The notes beneath the pieces are model-generated. The model did no database searches. It was given only the letters and a program-made list of their open reading frames with translations, and was not told the DNA's origin. From Arabidopsis thaliana (Eukaryota > Streptophyta > Magnoliopsida > Brassicales > Brassicaceae), in contig NC_003071.7 of assembly GCF_000001735.4 (NCBI RefSeq), positions 6,441,151-6,505,150 of the forward strand: a stretch of 64,000 nucleotides of DNA. Direction: 5' to 3'. Both the position numbers and the translations under genes were made by a program. Shown one piece after another: positions 12,730 to 26,072 of this stretch. The first letter of the stretch is position 1. Every line of letters starts with the position of its first letter.

Positions 12730-15700
12730 GACGGCCAAACAAAGATTAGCTTCGGACAATAACATCAACTGATCTAAGTTTATTACCTCCCAGTCTTAAC
12801 TACGATATTGCATGCGCTCTTTAAGACACTAAATATGAGCTAGTAAAAATTCAACGCAGTTAATACACCTTCATGAACAATTGATGTTTTATCATTTTGT
12901 TATGATTTTGTAGTAGTACATATTATCTTAATTCTTAAATGATAACTTTACATTGCACAGAAGATTTGAACAAAACAATAGTAGTCACAAATAAGTTACA
13001 AGGAAAACTTGACGCGAAGAAAATTTGACTGAAGTAAATGACTTGTATAAAAATAAAAGTTTAACTTTGCTTTCACATTTTAATCGTGATTGTAATAATT
13101 TAAGAATAAAGTTTGAAAGTGTTGAAACTTCAAAAAGAGACCACGGACCGTGGTAAATAAAATTTTAATTATTTTTTTTTTTGGTAAGGAAATTGCAAAG
13201 AATTTATGGGTAATTTGCTGGGTGAATAATTTATATGAAATGTTAGCTTGGACGTGAAACTCAAATATTACATAATTGTTTTTTTGTAAAATTACGAATT
13301 AAAGTCGGGCTTTTGACAGGAAGGAGACTGGAAAGACACTTGCTGGAGAATTTTGTTGTGGGGAAATAAAAAACTAAACAAATAGTGATAAGAAAATGGA
13401 GAAACACAAGAAATGAGGCAAGAAAGGAGGGGATGTTGAAGATGAAGGAGACATGTAGGACCAAGAGAGAACGTCAACATGGCACGATAGGAGGAGGTCG
13501 CATGTGGGGTTAGGTCATAGCCATGTAAAGCTTATACCACCTCACCATCTTTGGTCTACGCGTTTCCCATCTCTCCCAACTTCTTCTTTATTTATTTATT
13601 TATTTGTTTTAATAGCATCTTAGCTGAATTACCATAGAGAGAAACTAAATTCGGAGAGTGGTAGTAGCGACTATTTTACTCTTGAGTTAATGTGGTTCGT
13701 GGAAGAGCTTATTATACGCTTTGTTCTTCGTGACTAATAAGATTACAAAACACTTTTTATGATATCAAACACAGAACACACACCTCTGCATTAATCCGGC
13801 TTACAAAATAGTCCGATCATCTCCACTAATTGATGGTCTAGAAAATAAAACAAAATTATCAAAATAGCTAAAAGAACATTATTTGGAGAGTGTAATGAAT
13901 TCTTTCAAGATTAATGGTTAGAAAATCCACTATCTCGATGAAGATTTTGGAGAAGAATTTTATATCAAAAAGATGATAAAGGATTTAAATAGTATATAAG
14001 GGACATGGATCAATCTACTCATTGTCAATTGATTATGAGTTAGGTTCTCATGAACTTAATCAAAATCTTATAAAATTCTTTAGTATTGTTTCTATGTTTA
14101 CTCCAAACAATTAAGGGTAGATTCTCTGATTAGTAATTGGCTAAGCATAATGCTGAGTTAAATGGTGGCAAAAGTTTCTTGGTTAAGGTTATTTGATCAA
14201 GAAAACCTTTTCGTAACAATTTTGAAATTGCACCAAAAACATTTGATGATTTTCTGAAAAATAGCAAAGTTTTCTGAAAATAGCACAATTTTCTTCACTC
14301 TTCCACATTTGTTTTTCAAACAACTTTAAATATTTTAAGTTTAGTAATAAATATAGCATGAAAACATGTGTTGGATAGTGTACGCCAATTTTTGCTATCT
14401 GAATTCTACAATGTGCAATGGAAAAAAATTATAAGTCTACTTCGTATATTTGAAATTCTAATAATTATATACTATTCTATGACTATATATAGATAGAATT
14501 AAGGTTATGTTTTATTTATTTAATGATGCACGATAGTCACTATTTATGTGAGCTATATTCTGTTCTAGAATATATAGAATAGAGTTCTTAGTAATTTTCT
14601 CTATATATATATATATAATTTGATAAAATCTATTCATCAGTATGCCCTAGAGGTTACTTAATCTGTTCACACTACGTCAATTGTAAATTTCACACAATAA
14701 TATATTAATATCCTATACTTTTAGTTTGCTATGGTTTAAGTAATTATTCTTATTACAGGGACAAAAGGACATTAAATTAAAAAGATTGGAGAGGAACGAG
14801 AAACGCGGGGCCTGACAAAAGGGAAGTCTGTTGCCGTGTTGGTGGTCGAAAGCAATGGTCTAATGGGCACGTGAGACAAATGCCTAAATTCCATGTATGC
14901 ATGTTTTTTTTTTATATCAATGTTAAGTATTTATATGGTTTTCAAATTTTAAATTTTTTTTTATAGAATTATACTAATAGCGGAAAAGACCGAAAAACTA
15001 AATAAGGAAAAAAATAAAATAAAAAAATAGAGCAACCACAATTACTACTAGCAGGTAAAAACAACCGTCTATTGAAATGGATTTAACGGGGAATAGATCT
15101 TCTTAAAGGACATGCACGCTTTCTTGCCTCGCCATTTCCACTAGTAAAGATAGATTAGTTCTCTATTTGGTATAGTTTGGAGGAATATGTCTCGCTTCAC
15201 AAAACTCAATAGTTCCTGCTTCCAAGAAGTGCTTCACAACATAACCACCTTATTTTGGAAAATTAACAAGTAAATCTATATATTTTAAATTCTAAGAACT
15301 CATAAGACCCATATATATGTTCAAGTGTTATTTAGTTGTTACATTATTTAATGTTATTTTCCTTAAAAATATATAAATATTTTTCTTTTATAAAGTGAAC
15401 AAAAGATATAATAATTGGTGAAAGCATTTTTAATCTTGCCGTCCTGACCTTGGGTCTCAGCCACAGCATAAATAGGGTAATCATTCGTTTGGTCAGTGGT
15501 TGCAAGTCGTTAATTTTTAGACGTCCGTAAAACAAATCTTCTGTTCTCAGGATCACCTCATTTTAAGTTTAAAATTTTGCATTTTGAACAAAACCATGTA
15601 GAATGATACACTTTTTCGTTAAAATTAATACATATATCTACTAGGTAGCTCACAAGTAAAATAACGGAAAGATATCATAAACCTGTGCATATATTATCTA

Positions 15701-16172
15701 AATACTGATGCGTTTAATAGGAAACGTAACGAAGTTCATGATACGGTTGAAAGGTATTTCATTTAATATGAATTTAACTTTATTTTTAATCTACATTTTT
15801 GATTTGGCTATGGACAATTCGAAAAACCCTTGCCGAGTTGGACACATAAATCGGATTCCTTATGTTGTAAACATTTAATATTACAAATCTTGCTGTCAAA
15901 AGTGACATGACTCTTTGCATATGAATCATATGATATGACTAAGTATATGTTAGCGTTAGTTTAGTGTTTTTGTTTGTGTATATATACTATAGGTTTTTGT
16001 TTTACAACATATGGAAGCCGATTTGTGTGTTAAACTAAACGATAACATAATATTAGCTAGCTTAATAACTTAAGAAAGTTAGCTCTCCAATTACTAGAAA
16101 TAACCTGCTAGCTATAGCTTTCTTTTCTGTTTTCTTGCCACAAATGTTAATTATTTAGTTATGACTTAAAAT
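12730..16172. other. GH3.1 upstream region, gene-free
   Basis: About 3.4 kb of AT-rich sequence without a believable gene. It holds a TGTCTC (minus strand) at 13448-13453, a G-box overlapping an auxin element at 14868-14878, and a short TA repeat near 14605. Small open frames near 13261-13480 and 15344-15556 lack domains and are probably chance. Confidence 0.5.
14868..14878 (-). promoter_or_regulatory. Composite TGTCTC/G-box element upstream of GH3.1
   Basis: On the minus strand the 11 bases read TGTCTCACGTG: a canonical auxin-response element sharing one base with a perfect G-box CACGTG. It lies about 2.35 kb upstream of the GH3.1 ATG. Coupling of ARF and bZIP sites is known for GH3 promoters; activity of this copy is inference. 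Confidence 0.45.
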
Positions 16173-16976
16173 TTACACTACAAAAAAAGTCTTCATCGTT
16201 AGCGCAAACCATCTGCTATCGTATGTAATATACAGCGAATTCACAAATGCTATATTTGCGGCAGGTATAGTAGGTGTCACCCCTATGACAGCATCGTTTT
16301 GTACGCTATGGTATATTTTGCTACGATAGCAACGATATAACGCCATTATAGAGTTTTGATATAGCACTTTAATTTCTTGTTATAAATTACTAATCTTTCT
16401 AATTTCGTATCATAATACCCTCACCTAACAGGACAACTAATTATTGCTCTCTAATATAAGTTTTGTAGCTTTGTGTTTTATGCTATCATATATAATTTTT
16501 TGACAATGACATCGAAGAATTGCTATAGTAAACAGAATTAGTGCGTTTAATTATGCTGTAATATAATCTACTATAGTTGAAAACAACAACCAATTTTTGC
16601 TATAATATCCAATCTCAAAGAACTATCTTTTGTGATTAATTCTAAACTTGTTTTGCATAACATAAACATACAATATAACAATAGTTGTTATATTATAAAT
16701 AAGTCTGATTCCAATCCAAGAGACACCATTCAAAAGTTAAACATAATCATCCAAAATAAGTTTAAGCTAAGCCAAATACATAACAACACAAATCTGATTC
16801 CAAATTTCATAACAGAAGTAGATTAGTCTAGTCTTAACCTAATCAGAAAACTAGCTAATCTGGACCATAGATTCTTCACTCCCTGCAATAATCAACAATG
16901 TTTCATATCAGTTCCTACATAAAACCAAAGCACAAGCATCACAACAATTTCAAAACTTACCCTAGATTCTGCAAAG

Positions 16977-19900
16977 TCAGTAGGTCACCAACTTATCCTT
17001 TGGCCATGCAATTGATGAACCAAGTGAATCTCTCATATACTCGATTTCATCTGATGGCCTCCAGACTGCTGTATCATCTACATTCACTACATCTACCCAA
17101 ACTCTAGCTGCATTCTCTCCCAAACGAACATGGTGTACCTTTTGATCTGGGTCTATTGAATGCACTCGTCCTGCACCAACCACCCGCTTCTTTCCACTTA
17201 TATCCATTAACTTGCACTTCTGATTAGCCTTCAAACCTTCAGATGTTTTTTGGCGCTGACATGTTACATTATAAACCAGGATTAAACGCATGTAGAAATT
17301 TTATTAGTCAATATGTCAAACCAAATACAAACTTACCGGAGATCTCCGTAGAGCGGTTTGTGATGCTAGCTGAGTTTTCTTCACATGAGACTTTGGAACT
17401 ACTGTTGGTTGCTTCTCACCAAGAGATTTTGCAATTGTTCCTGCAGATTCTGAACCCTTGGCTGCAGATACCTGAATAGAAGAATTATGACCTGACTTTC
17501 CTTTTGTTGCTCCATTTTGTTGCTTCTCACCAAGAGATTTCTCTGTTGCTCCATTTTGTTGACTTGCTGCTGCTGACTTTCCTTTTGAGGCTGATGTTGT
17601 TGGATAAGTTGATTGAGAACTCTGAAGAGGAGCTTTCTGAACTGCTGAATCTGTGGTGTTTTCATAGGAAACTTTGTGGGCAGGCCATGCTACAAAAGAC
17701 TGTAAACAGTCCTCAAGGTATGTCACATCCATCGTTGGCCTCCATATGAACGTCTCAGGTTGAAGTATTACATCCACAAATACTTTCACTGCAGCAGGTC
17801 CGAAGGAAGCCCATTAACTAATGCAGATTGGTCTTCTGTCTGCCAACGTCCTTCTGCAACAATAACGTCATTGGAAGACAAATCCAGTAGTTTGCACTTG
17901 TTTCCATAAGTGGGTCTTGGTCCCTGTCAAACACATTAAACCAATGTCTTAGTATGACTCTGAATATATTAGTATGACTCTGAATATATAACATTTTACC
18001 TGTGCAATGTCTTCTGGATTGAGCTTCTCCTCTAGGCTAACACACATAGCAACAGGCCAAGCTATCATCTGACCAACAGCTTTCTCCATAATTTCCATGT
18101 TAATTGCGGGTCTCCAAAGGTATGCTTCTGGTACAATCGCAGTGTCAATCAATACTTTAACATCTGTAGGACCTAAGCGACTTCCATTGACTATCTCATC
18201 CGGATCAGAAGATATAATACAACCCTCAACAACGGTTGCATCAGTACCAGCCCAATCCATCAAGATACACTTAGGTTGTGATCCTTGGTTCACACTCTGT
18301 ATAAGGAATCAATAGGCTATTATCATCTAATTATGTACCAAAAGATCAAAAGTATCAAATAAAAGTGACTTACTCTTGCAGCTGAGGTTTCACCAACTTC
18401 AGCTGATTGTCTCTGTACCAAAAAAAAAAACAAAGTCAAATATATGTACTAACCGATTGATTAGCTTTATGCATAAGTAGACAAGTGTTTACATGGTTCT
18501 TTATCTTGTCAATTACTTCTTGTAACTCATTGACCTTCTGCTGGAGCTGGTCCTGTTTCTGTTGCATTTCAGCCATACATTTGCTTTTTACTTGGAAACA
18601 AGCTAGTTTGGTCTTGTTCATATTTCTTCCCATCGCCCTTAATCTACTAGGATTGTCAGGCCCTAAGAGTTGGCTAAGTGAATCTTGTGCTTCATTCGTC
18701 CCATTTGATTGAGGACCACTGCTAACAATCTCAGCTGCCTTTTTCTGCAAACCATCACACACAATCACAAACCAGTCCACACAATCACTGGCTAAGTTCT
18801 GGATTTATTGCCTATCACATTCATTTCAAAACCATCACAAACCAGTCCAATTTCTGTTCCATCACTAACCTATCCAATTTAACAAACCATCACTAACCTA
18901 ACAATCATCACAAACCAAACTGTCACAACTTCCAAACTATAACATACTCATAATTTTTTCAGCCGCATTTGTATTCACTGGTGTTCCATATTTCTTGGTC
19001 CGTGACTTAACCCAAACCTTTAGCCTCGTCACTTCAGTTGGGTCTGCACTACCAATTTTCTGAAAAACACAACATGCCAATATTAGTAGCAAGCTAAGTG
19101 TTTTAAGAATTTCAAAGCAATAAAAAACATAACCTAACAGACACATAAGATTACCATATCTTCTGCAAGTCTAACCATCCCTCTGCGACTACAAGTGTGA
19201 GGAATCTGGTTGCGCCTTCTCTCCTTGTAGCTATCGCTTATAACCTAACAATGATTGTTAATTAGTAACTTTCTACATAGTAAATATACTTAGTTTAATC
19301 TTCTCCCTCAACATACCTTAAATTCAGGGCTAGTTTTGCTCTTCACAAATTTTCTCCACTCAAATGGAGAAACATTTTTAGGTCTCAGATTCATCCTCTG
19401 CTGGTTTGTCTTTGCTTCTCTAAACTTAGTTACTTGCCTTGATTTCCAGGATCTCCACAAACATCCCATTTGCTTAAGCACTGCAACCTTTTGATACTCC
19501 TCATCTAGTTCAAACTTTGCCTTCAATCAATTACAGAAAAAGTGATTATTGCTGTGATAAGGAAAGATAGTCAAATATTACAAAAAAATAAAAAGTGAAG
19601 TGTTACCTGGACAGATTTCCAGAGAAGTGTCCTGATTTCTTCACCTATTTTTGTCCACCGATTAATTGTGATAGGGACGTGTTCACGGACCAATGCGCCT
19701 GCATATGATGCTAACTTAACTGAGCCTTTACCAATAGGCTCTCCCATCATGGTGTACTCCACTCTCACTCTGGCATTTGGATCCTTAGCAATATCTTTCA
19801 TCCTAGTTGGTCCACGTTGCCTCTTGGTCTTAGGTTGAACAACATCTTCATCTCCAGATAATTCAAGCTCGCCTTCAGGTTCTTCTGCTGCTTGCAATTC

Positions 19901-20212
19901 AGCTTCGTTTTCTGTCTCTCCATTAATGTCTTCAGCTTCGTTTTCTGTCTCTCCATTGATATCTTCATCAGCTTCTTTTTCTGTCTCTCCATTGATGTCT
20001 TCAGCTTCTTTTTCTGTCTCTCCATTGATGTCTTCAGCTTCTTTTTCTGTCTCTCCATCGATGTCTTCAACTTCCTCAATGTTTTCTACTGGAACAACAG
20101 TTTGTTCTACAGCTGTTGGCTCAATTGTACCCACATACTCCACCTCATCATTGCATTTCGTAGCAGCAGCTTTTTTAGGTTGTCTTCCACGCTTTTTCTT
20201 CTATTGTCCCAT
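16977..20212 (-). pseudogene. CACTA second gene: Transposase_24-like plus three tandem modules
   Basis: Multi-exon reading on the minus strand. A start at 20212 is followed by TAG as codon 4 (20203-20201). Then come KKRGRQPKK, an AT-hook-like patch, and an acidic region with five 11-12-residue repeats of the EDINGETEKEA type (about 19910-20075). Next is a Ptta/En/Spm-type segment in exons 20212-19607 and from 19520 down, ending in a Gln-rich coiled-coil stretch at 18436-18780. The C-terminal half has three related modules (about 18000-18290, 17680-17890, 16980-17250), each with a Cys-(I/K)-L-(M/L)-D start, a V..G core, LWRP or IWRP or VWRP and a closing AWP; they resemble DUF8039. Module 2 has a one-base deletion frameshift near 17800-17806. 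Likely the TNPA-like accessory DNA-binding partner, now broken. Confidence 0.75.
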
Positions 20213-20380
20213 TGTAAATCACCTCAGAAAAAATGATAAAATTAAATCAGCACTCAAAGCAGACACACAATTAACACTAAAAACAGACAGACAATCAACA
20301 AATTAAACACAAAAGACAGACAATCAACAAACACAACAGACAGACAATCAACACTCAAAGTTAAAACAAAGTTCTACATT

Positions 20381-23300
20381 TCAAACATAAATCCCTTCAC
20401 AATCACTTCTCTCATTCTCTGCTACTTCCAAGTCAACATCGATGTCAACTGTTGTTGGCAATGGCCCAATGTCAAGAGTAACATCGTCATTCTCTTTCTC
20501 TCTAAATCTTCTCGACGGACCTCTCATTGCAACATGCCAAGATGATGAGTCATCTTCACGCAGGAAAAACACTTGTTTTGCTTGAGAAGCCATAATATAC
20601 GGATCCCTTAAAAAGGAGACTTGACTATGATTCAAATTAACTAGTGTAAACCCTTCTTCTTCCTTAGCTCCATTGCCCTTTACTGCCCAGTTGCAACGAA
20701 ATAAAGGAACATAGAAGACATTATAGTCCAACAGTATAATGTCTGTTATGCAGCCATAATACTGCACCAAATCCACCACTTGTTCCTTATCCTTTGCACT
20801 AGACCTACAAACTGATGTGGCTTCATAGAAAACACCACTATTCTGTGTTTTCCTGTCAACTGTTCTTGTGTGAAATCGTTGCCCATTCACTATGTAACCA
20901 GTAAATGATCTTGCGCAACAACGCGGACCATAAGCCAGCCATTTCAGTGTTTCACCATGAGTACTTGAATCAAGATGTATCTATCAAAGAAAAATAGAAA
21001 AAGTCAGGCTCTTATATCTATTGCTAGCCTGTTCTTTAAGCTAAACTACTAAGTGAAAGACAAATACTAGCCTGTTCTTTAAGCCAAGATGCAAAATTTT
21101 GAGTGTGCATACTCCATAACAGAGACGTATCACGTCTGCATCTCCCATTAGTGTTTAGTAGAAGCTGCAGGTGCTCACTAGTAAACAGAGAAAACAAAAT
21201 TCAGAATCAGCATTCATAGAAGCAGAAAGTGAAAAGCAATATAGAAAAGCAATAGAAAGAGAGATAGATTGTAACTTACTCTACATAAGGTTCGACGACA
21301 GCCATATTCTGGATCACAGCCAAATGAGCTATTTTTCTCTCCATTTCTGTAAGACTAATAAAGGTGCCTGCAGAGATAGGACGCCCTCCAAGGATAGAGT
21401 TGTTCTCATACTCAGTATTTCTATCTGCCTTTTCCTGAACTTTTGTTGTCTTCTTCAAAAATTCACTACAGAATTGGATGCACTCTTCAGCTAAGTAACA
21501 TTCAGCAATACACCCTTCAGGTCTTGCTGTGTTTCTCACAAAATCTTTGAGGACTTTCATATATCTCTCAAAAGGGTACATCCATCTGAAATGAACTGGT
21601 CCCCCTAACAGAGCTTCTCTCCCTAAATGAACTGTCAAGTGCACCATGATGTCAAAGAAACTGGGAGGAAAAAAACTTTCAAACAGACAAAGGGTTTCAA
21701 CAATCTCAGCTTCTATTTCCAAAAGCTGCTCCATATCAATCACTCTCTGACATAAGTGATTGAAAAATTTGCATAAGCGTCTAATTCCTACCCTAGGACA
21801 TTTAGGTAACAACCCTCTCAAAGCTATTGGAAGAAGCTACTGCATTAAGACGTGATAATCATGTGATTTCAATCCTGTTACCTTACAGTCTTCTAAAGAT
21901 ACACCTCTTGCTATGTCTGAACAGTAGCCATCTGGTCCTTTAAAATCAAATAGACGTTTGCAGAATAGCTTCTTCTCTGACTTGGAGAGAGACCAAAGTG
22001 CTGCAGGAAGATATGTCCTTTTCCCTTTGGTTTGCGGATGCAAGTCCTTCCTTATACCAAGCACCTCGAGATCTTTGCGAGCATTGACACCATCCTTTGA
22101 CTTCCCACAATGCATCAATGTTGATACAATAGATGCAACCACATTTCTCTCCACATGCATGACGTCTAAGTTATGCCTTACTGGTAGGTCCTGCAAAACA
22201 GACAAACAAAATGCATTGGACATTTTCCCTTTGTTTCAATTTAAACAATAAAACATATTTCAAGAAAAGAGAACAGATCTGCCAAATAAGATAGCCTGAA
22301 AAAGATTGACCTTTTCTTCCATCTTGATAACTCTTCCTCATCTACTTCTGCCTCTTTTTCCTCATCCTCCTCCGAGTCACTAGATAGATCATCACTATCT
22401 GATCCTGATTTAACAGACTCCGGTTGTTTCCTCTTCCTTGTAGATTGTTTGAAATTCCCAAAATTATTTTGGAAATTTTTCAAGTTATGAGAAATTTCCA
22501 AACCACTTAGTATTCTACTCTTTCTTCGATGTTCAGCTTTACCATCAAACCAAGACTTCTTATTTCTAAACCTATGTGATGGTGGCAGACCCATTCTATG
22601 TCCCATATAGACATGTTTTCTGCTGAATTTCAACCACATGCTTTCTGTATGTTTACCACATAAAAGACACGCCATTTTTCCCTTCACTTTACAACCCGCA
22701 AGATTCCCATAAGCAGGAAAATCACTAATCGTCCAAAGCAGCATAGCTTTGAGAGTAAATGATGATTTACTGAAAGCATCATATGTCCATTCCCCATTGT
22801 CCCACAGATGGCATAAATCATCTATAAGTGGTTCTAAGTATACATCAATACTATTTCCAGGCTGTTGTGAACCCGGAATCAACAATGTCAGCATGATGTT
22901 CTCCTTCTTCATGCATAAGTCAGGAGGCAGATTGTAGTTTACAAGCAAAACAGGCCAGCAGCTATACCTTGTGTTTTTCATGTTGAATGGATTAAACCCA
23001 TTTGTGGAAAGACCAAGCCTCAAGTTCCTTTCCTCTGATGCAAATAAAGGGTATTTTGCATTCATCTGATCCCATGTTACTGAATCAACAGGGTGGCAGA
23101 GCTTTCCATCTGTGCTTTTGTTGTGAAAATGCCACCTTAAATCCCTAGCCATTTCCTCAGATCTGAACATTCTTTTGAGGCGTGGGACTATTGAAAAGTA
23201 CCGCAACACTTTCTGTGGAACACCTTTCTTTACTTCACCAGTATGCATGTTTGTCTTCCATCGTGAAGCATTGCATTTAAGACAATTCTGGAGCTTCTTG

Positions 23301-24072
23301 TATTTTTTTCTGAATAGGCAGCAGTCATTAACACATGCATGAATTTTCTGATAGCCCATATCAAAGGATTTCAAAAACTTTTTCACCTCATACAGTGATG
23401 TGTGTAGCACATTATCCTCTGGTAGCATCTCCGGCAATGTCTCTAGAAGATCGTTGAAACTCTTGTCAGACCAGCCATTTTTGGTCTTCAGTCTAAACAG
23501 AGACACAATCGCGGACAGCTTGCTATGGTTAACACAGCTTGGATATAGAGGTGTCTCAGCATCTACAAGCTTTGCAAGCAACTCGTCTTCTTTCTTGTCG
23601 TCACGTTCTGCAATCTCGCCCAATTGAACCATAACATCAAACTCTTCGTCCAAATACTATGCAGCCTGATACAACTCAACTACTTCATCATTCCACTGAC
23701 TGACTTTGCTTTCACTTTCACCACCAGACACCAATTCTCCATGATGATACCAGTCACACCGCCTCTTATAAGCCTTATCCATTCCTCTTGTCACAAGATG
23801 ATCAACAACTACACAACCTGAGTGACGATCTATGTTACGACAATCATTGCAAGGACATACAATCATATCATCTCTTAAAGCCGCAGCCACATCCCGTACA
23901 AACTTGATAGCCCCTCTCTCATAAGTAGGATCAGCTCTTTGTTGCAGAAGTAGAAAGAGAGAAAAAAAGAAGAAGTAAACTCCCCAAAACCCTTACTGAA
24001 ACCTAAGGAATATAATTATAATTATAATTATATTCCTTACCTGCCAAGATGCACCCAATCCTTGGCCACCAT
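20381..24072 (-). pseudogene. CACTA TNP2-type transposase, two in-frame TAG stops
   Basis: This would be the catalytic transposase of the CACTA element. Exon 1 is 24072-24041 (MVAKDWVHLG). Its GT-AG intron contains an AT palindrome and joins at 23936 to give GRADPTYERGA, the usual TNP2 start. The frame runs through a Cys-rich N-terminal domain (IVCPCNDCRN), the large transposase core (22320-23653), HNLDVMHVERN near 22150, and a further part at 21276-21836. The last exons (about 20381-20990) hold a DUF4216-like domain. TAG codons interrupt at 23659-23657 and 21839-21837. The second sits in VLMQ-stop-LLPIALRGL, where relatives have Gln, so CAG to TAG is likely. The junction near 22275-22195 is unclear and may use a non-GT donor. 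Confidence 0.85.
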
Positions 24073-25360
24073 TCTATGTGCTAACCGTAATATAAACCTT
24101 TAGTAACCTAAGCAACATACCATATTGTGTAAAGAAAAGAATCTCCTGAATAAGCAATCACACAATAAGTAGACAACATTCACAAATAAATTCAAACTTA
24201 TAAACGTAATCAATCAAAGCAATTCAGGTTTTAAGTACATGCTACTCGATTATAGTAGCAGGTTTTAAACAAATGTAACTCAAAAGAATCTTCAATATAA
24301 ACAAACACAGAATACAACATTTACAAATCACTCTATCAAAACAATTCAGTAGATAAGTACAGTTACTAGATTATATTAGTATGTTTTAAAATAAATAAAA
24401 CTGAAAAGAATTCTTCTAAGTAAACAATCACAGAACAAGCAGACAACATTCACAAATAACTCAAACTTATATACTAACTATGACAAGAGAAAACAATTCA
24501 CAAAAGGGAGACAATGATACTAACCTTTCCTGTGAAAAGAGAGAATTGATAAGCTTCCAAATGTCCATTGATTCGCTCAGCAACGCTTACAAATTAAACA
24601 AAATATATAGAATGAGCAAAATGTTTTATATTCAAGAAAGTGAATCAATGATAGTATGACATAACAAAATAACTAAATCGATGTGACAATAACAACACGA
24701 TTCAGACAACAGACGAAGCTTAATCAATCTCACAATGAAATTCTCAAGTTTTACCACTCAATAAAAATTTAAACATTACAGAGCCAAAATCCAAAATTTG
24801 CAACTCTAATGCCCAAATAAATACACAATTTCGAATGCAAAATTGTTCACAAGCACCTAAAGCAGTTCAGGTTAACATTACTAAGACGAAATTCATATGA
24901 ATTCGCAATAAACAAAGGCATGCAAAGTAGACAAAATTTTAAGAATCGATAAAGAAAACAGATCTAGGGTAACGAATTCTAAAATCACACAAACATCGGT
25001 TATTGAGTCTCAGAGATTGATGAAAACAGATCTAGGGTAACGAATTGAGTGTCAAAAGAGAAAAAAAAAACATAGAAAATGACTTGCCTTCGATTCGATC
25101 TCGAAGTGGACAGATATAGAGCGGATTGAGTGCCGGCAGAGGTTCCAGTTGCACGAAGAGCATTCACGACGGCGACGGAGAGGCAACGGAAGGTTTAATC
25201 GGTGGCCGGAATAATGAGTTCGTCGGACTGACGGCTGAGGACTGAGAGAGTTTTCTTTTTTAGGGTTTTCGAAAAGTTGTTTTGTGTTTGAGTTTTTTTC
25301 TCGAAAATGACTAAGTGTTATTTGGCGGAATAAGTATTTTGTGTTCCCGCTCATTAAAAC
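24073..25360. other. CACTA 5' noncoding region
   Basis: Lies upstream of the TNP2 start within the element. It probably contains the promoter and 5'UTR. A minus-strand open frame at 25052-25354 is Arg-rich with no domain and is more likely leader than protein. Confidence 0.45.
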
Positions 25361-25515
25361 TTTATATCAGCGTTTATAAAATGCTGTAATATTAAAATTA
25401 TATCTTAGCGTTTATCAACTATTGTAATATAATAACGAAAATTACATGACATCTTCAATAGCAATTGAGTAATCCGTGCTATAATGGTATGCTGAAAACT
25501 TTTTTTGTAGTGTTA

Positions 25516-26072
25516 GCAATCTATCTAAGTAATTCGAATTCAAGGTACCATAACGGTATTTACGTTAATCCATGCAAAATTATACTCCCAAGTAGAACTA
25601 CAATTGTGCAAGGCCGATTAGTCACCCGAGACCAAAATTGTTAACTCTTGGAAATTTTCTTAATATTACATGTACACATAATCACATATAAGTCATAACA
25701 AGATTAAATACATGTGTGTTTTAAACTACCTGTCAACTATCTAGTTTTTTAAATGTATTATTTTCATATTAATATTAGCAGTCCATATATTTCAGATGAG
25801 GTCAACGTTTAGTTATAGAGCCGGAGGTTTCCTGTTGCATTACAAGCATGTTGCCGTTATAAAAAAACCAACAATACGTTACCATATGATTAATCTTGTA
25901 GATAGAAAGATTAAGAACATAATAATGATCATATATATATGCAATAAAAATAATATTGGTGCAGACAGAGAAAATAAAGAAAGGAACCGTCACACCGGCC
26001 ATAAGATCTTCGGAAGATTTGAAGTTCGTGGACTTCGGTGACTCCTTCACGTGCGCTTCCCTTTCCTCTCCC
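25516..26072. other. AT-rich spacer, no gene seen
   Basis: Short overlapping open frames on both strands at 25796-26177 show no domain or splice support. Confidence 0.45.

Larger units (their letters stand above)
16173..25515 (-). mobile_element. CACTA (En/Spm) transposon, full length
   Basis: The element begins CACTACAAAAAAAGT at 16176 and ends with the inverted form (ACTTTTTTTGTAGTG) at 25512. It is flanked by a 3-bp duplication TTA (16173-16175, 25513-25515), as expected for CACTA elements. It is 9,337 bp. Both subterminal regions (16180-16620 and 25360-25500) carry many 'tgctataat'/'attatagca'-like words in both orientations, the pattern of transposase-binding sites. Two genes, both on the minus strand, fill the interior; both have premature stops, so the copy is probably not autonomous. 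Confidence 0.95.

Noticed and set aside
19892-20306. Two plus-strand open frames rich in Ser/Phe repeats
   Set aside because: They are the antisense of the acidic tandem repeat in the CACTA accessory gene.
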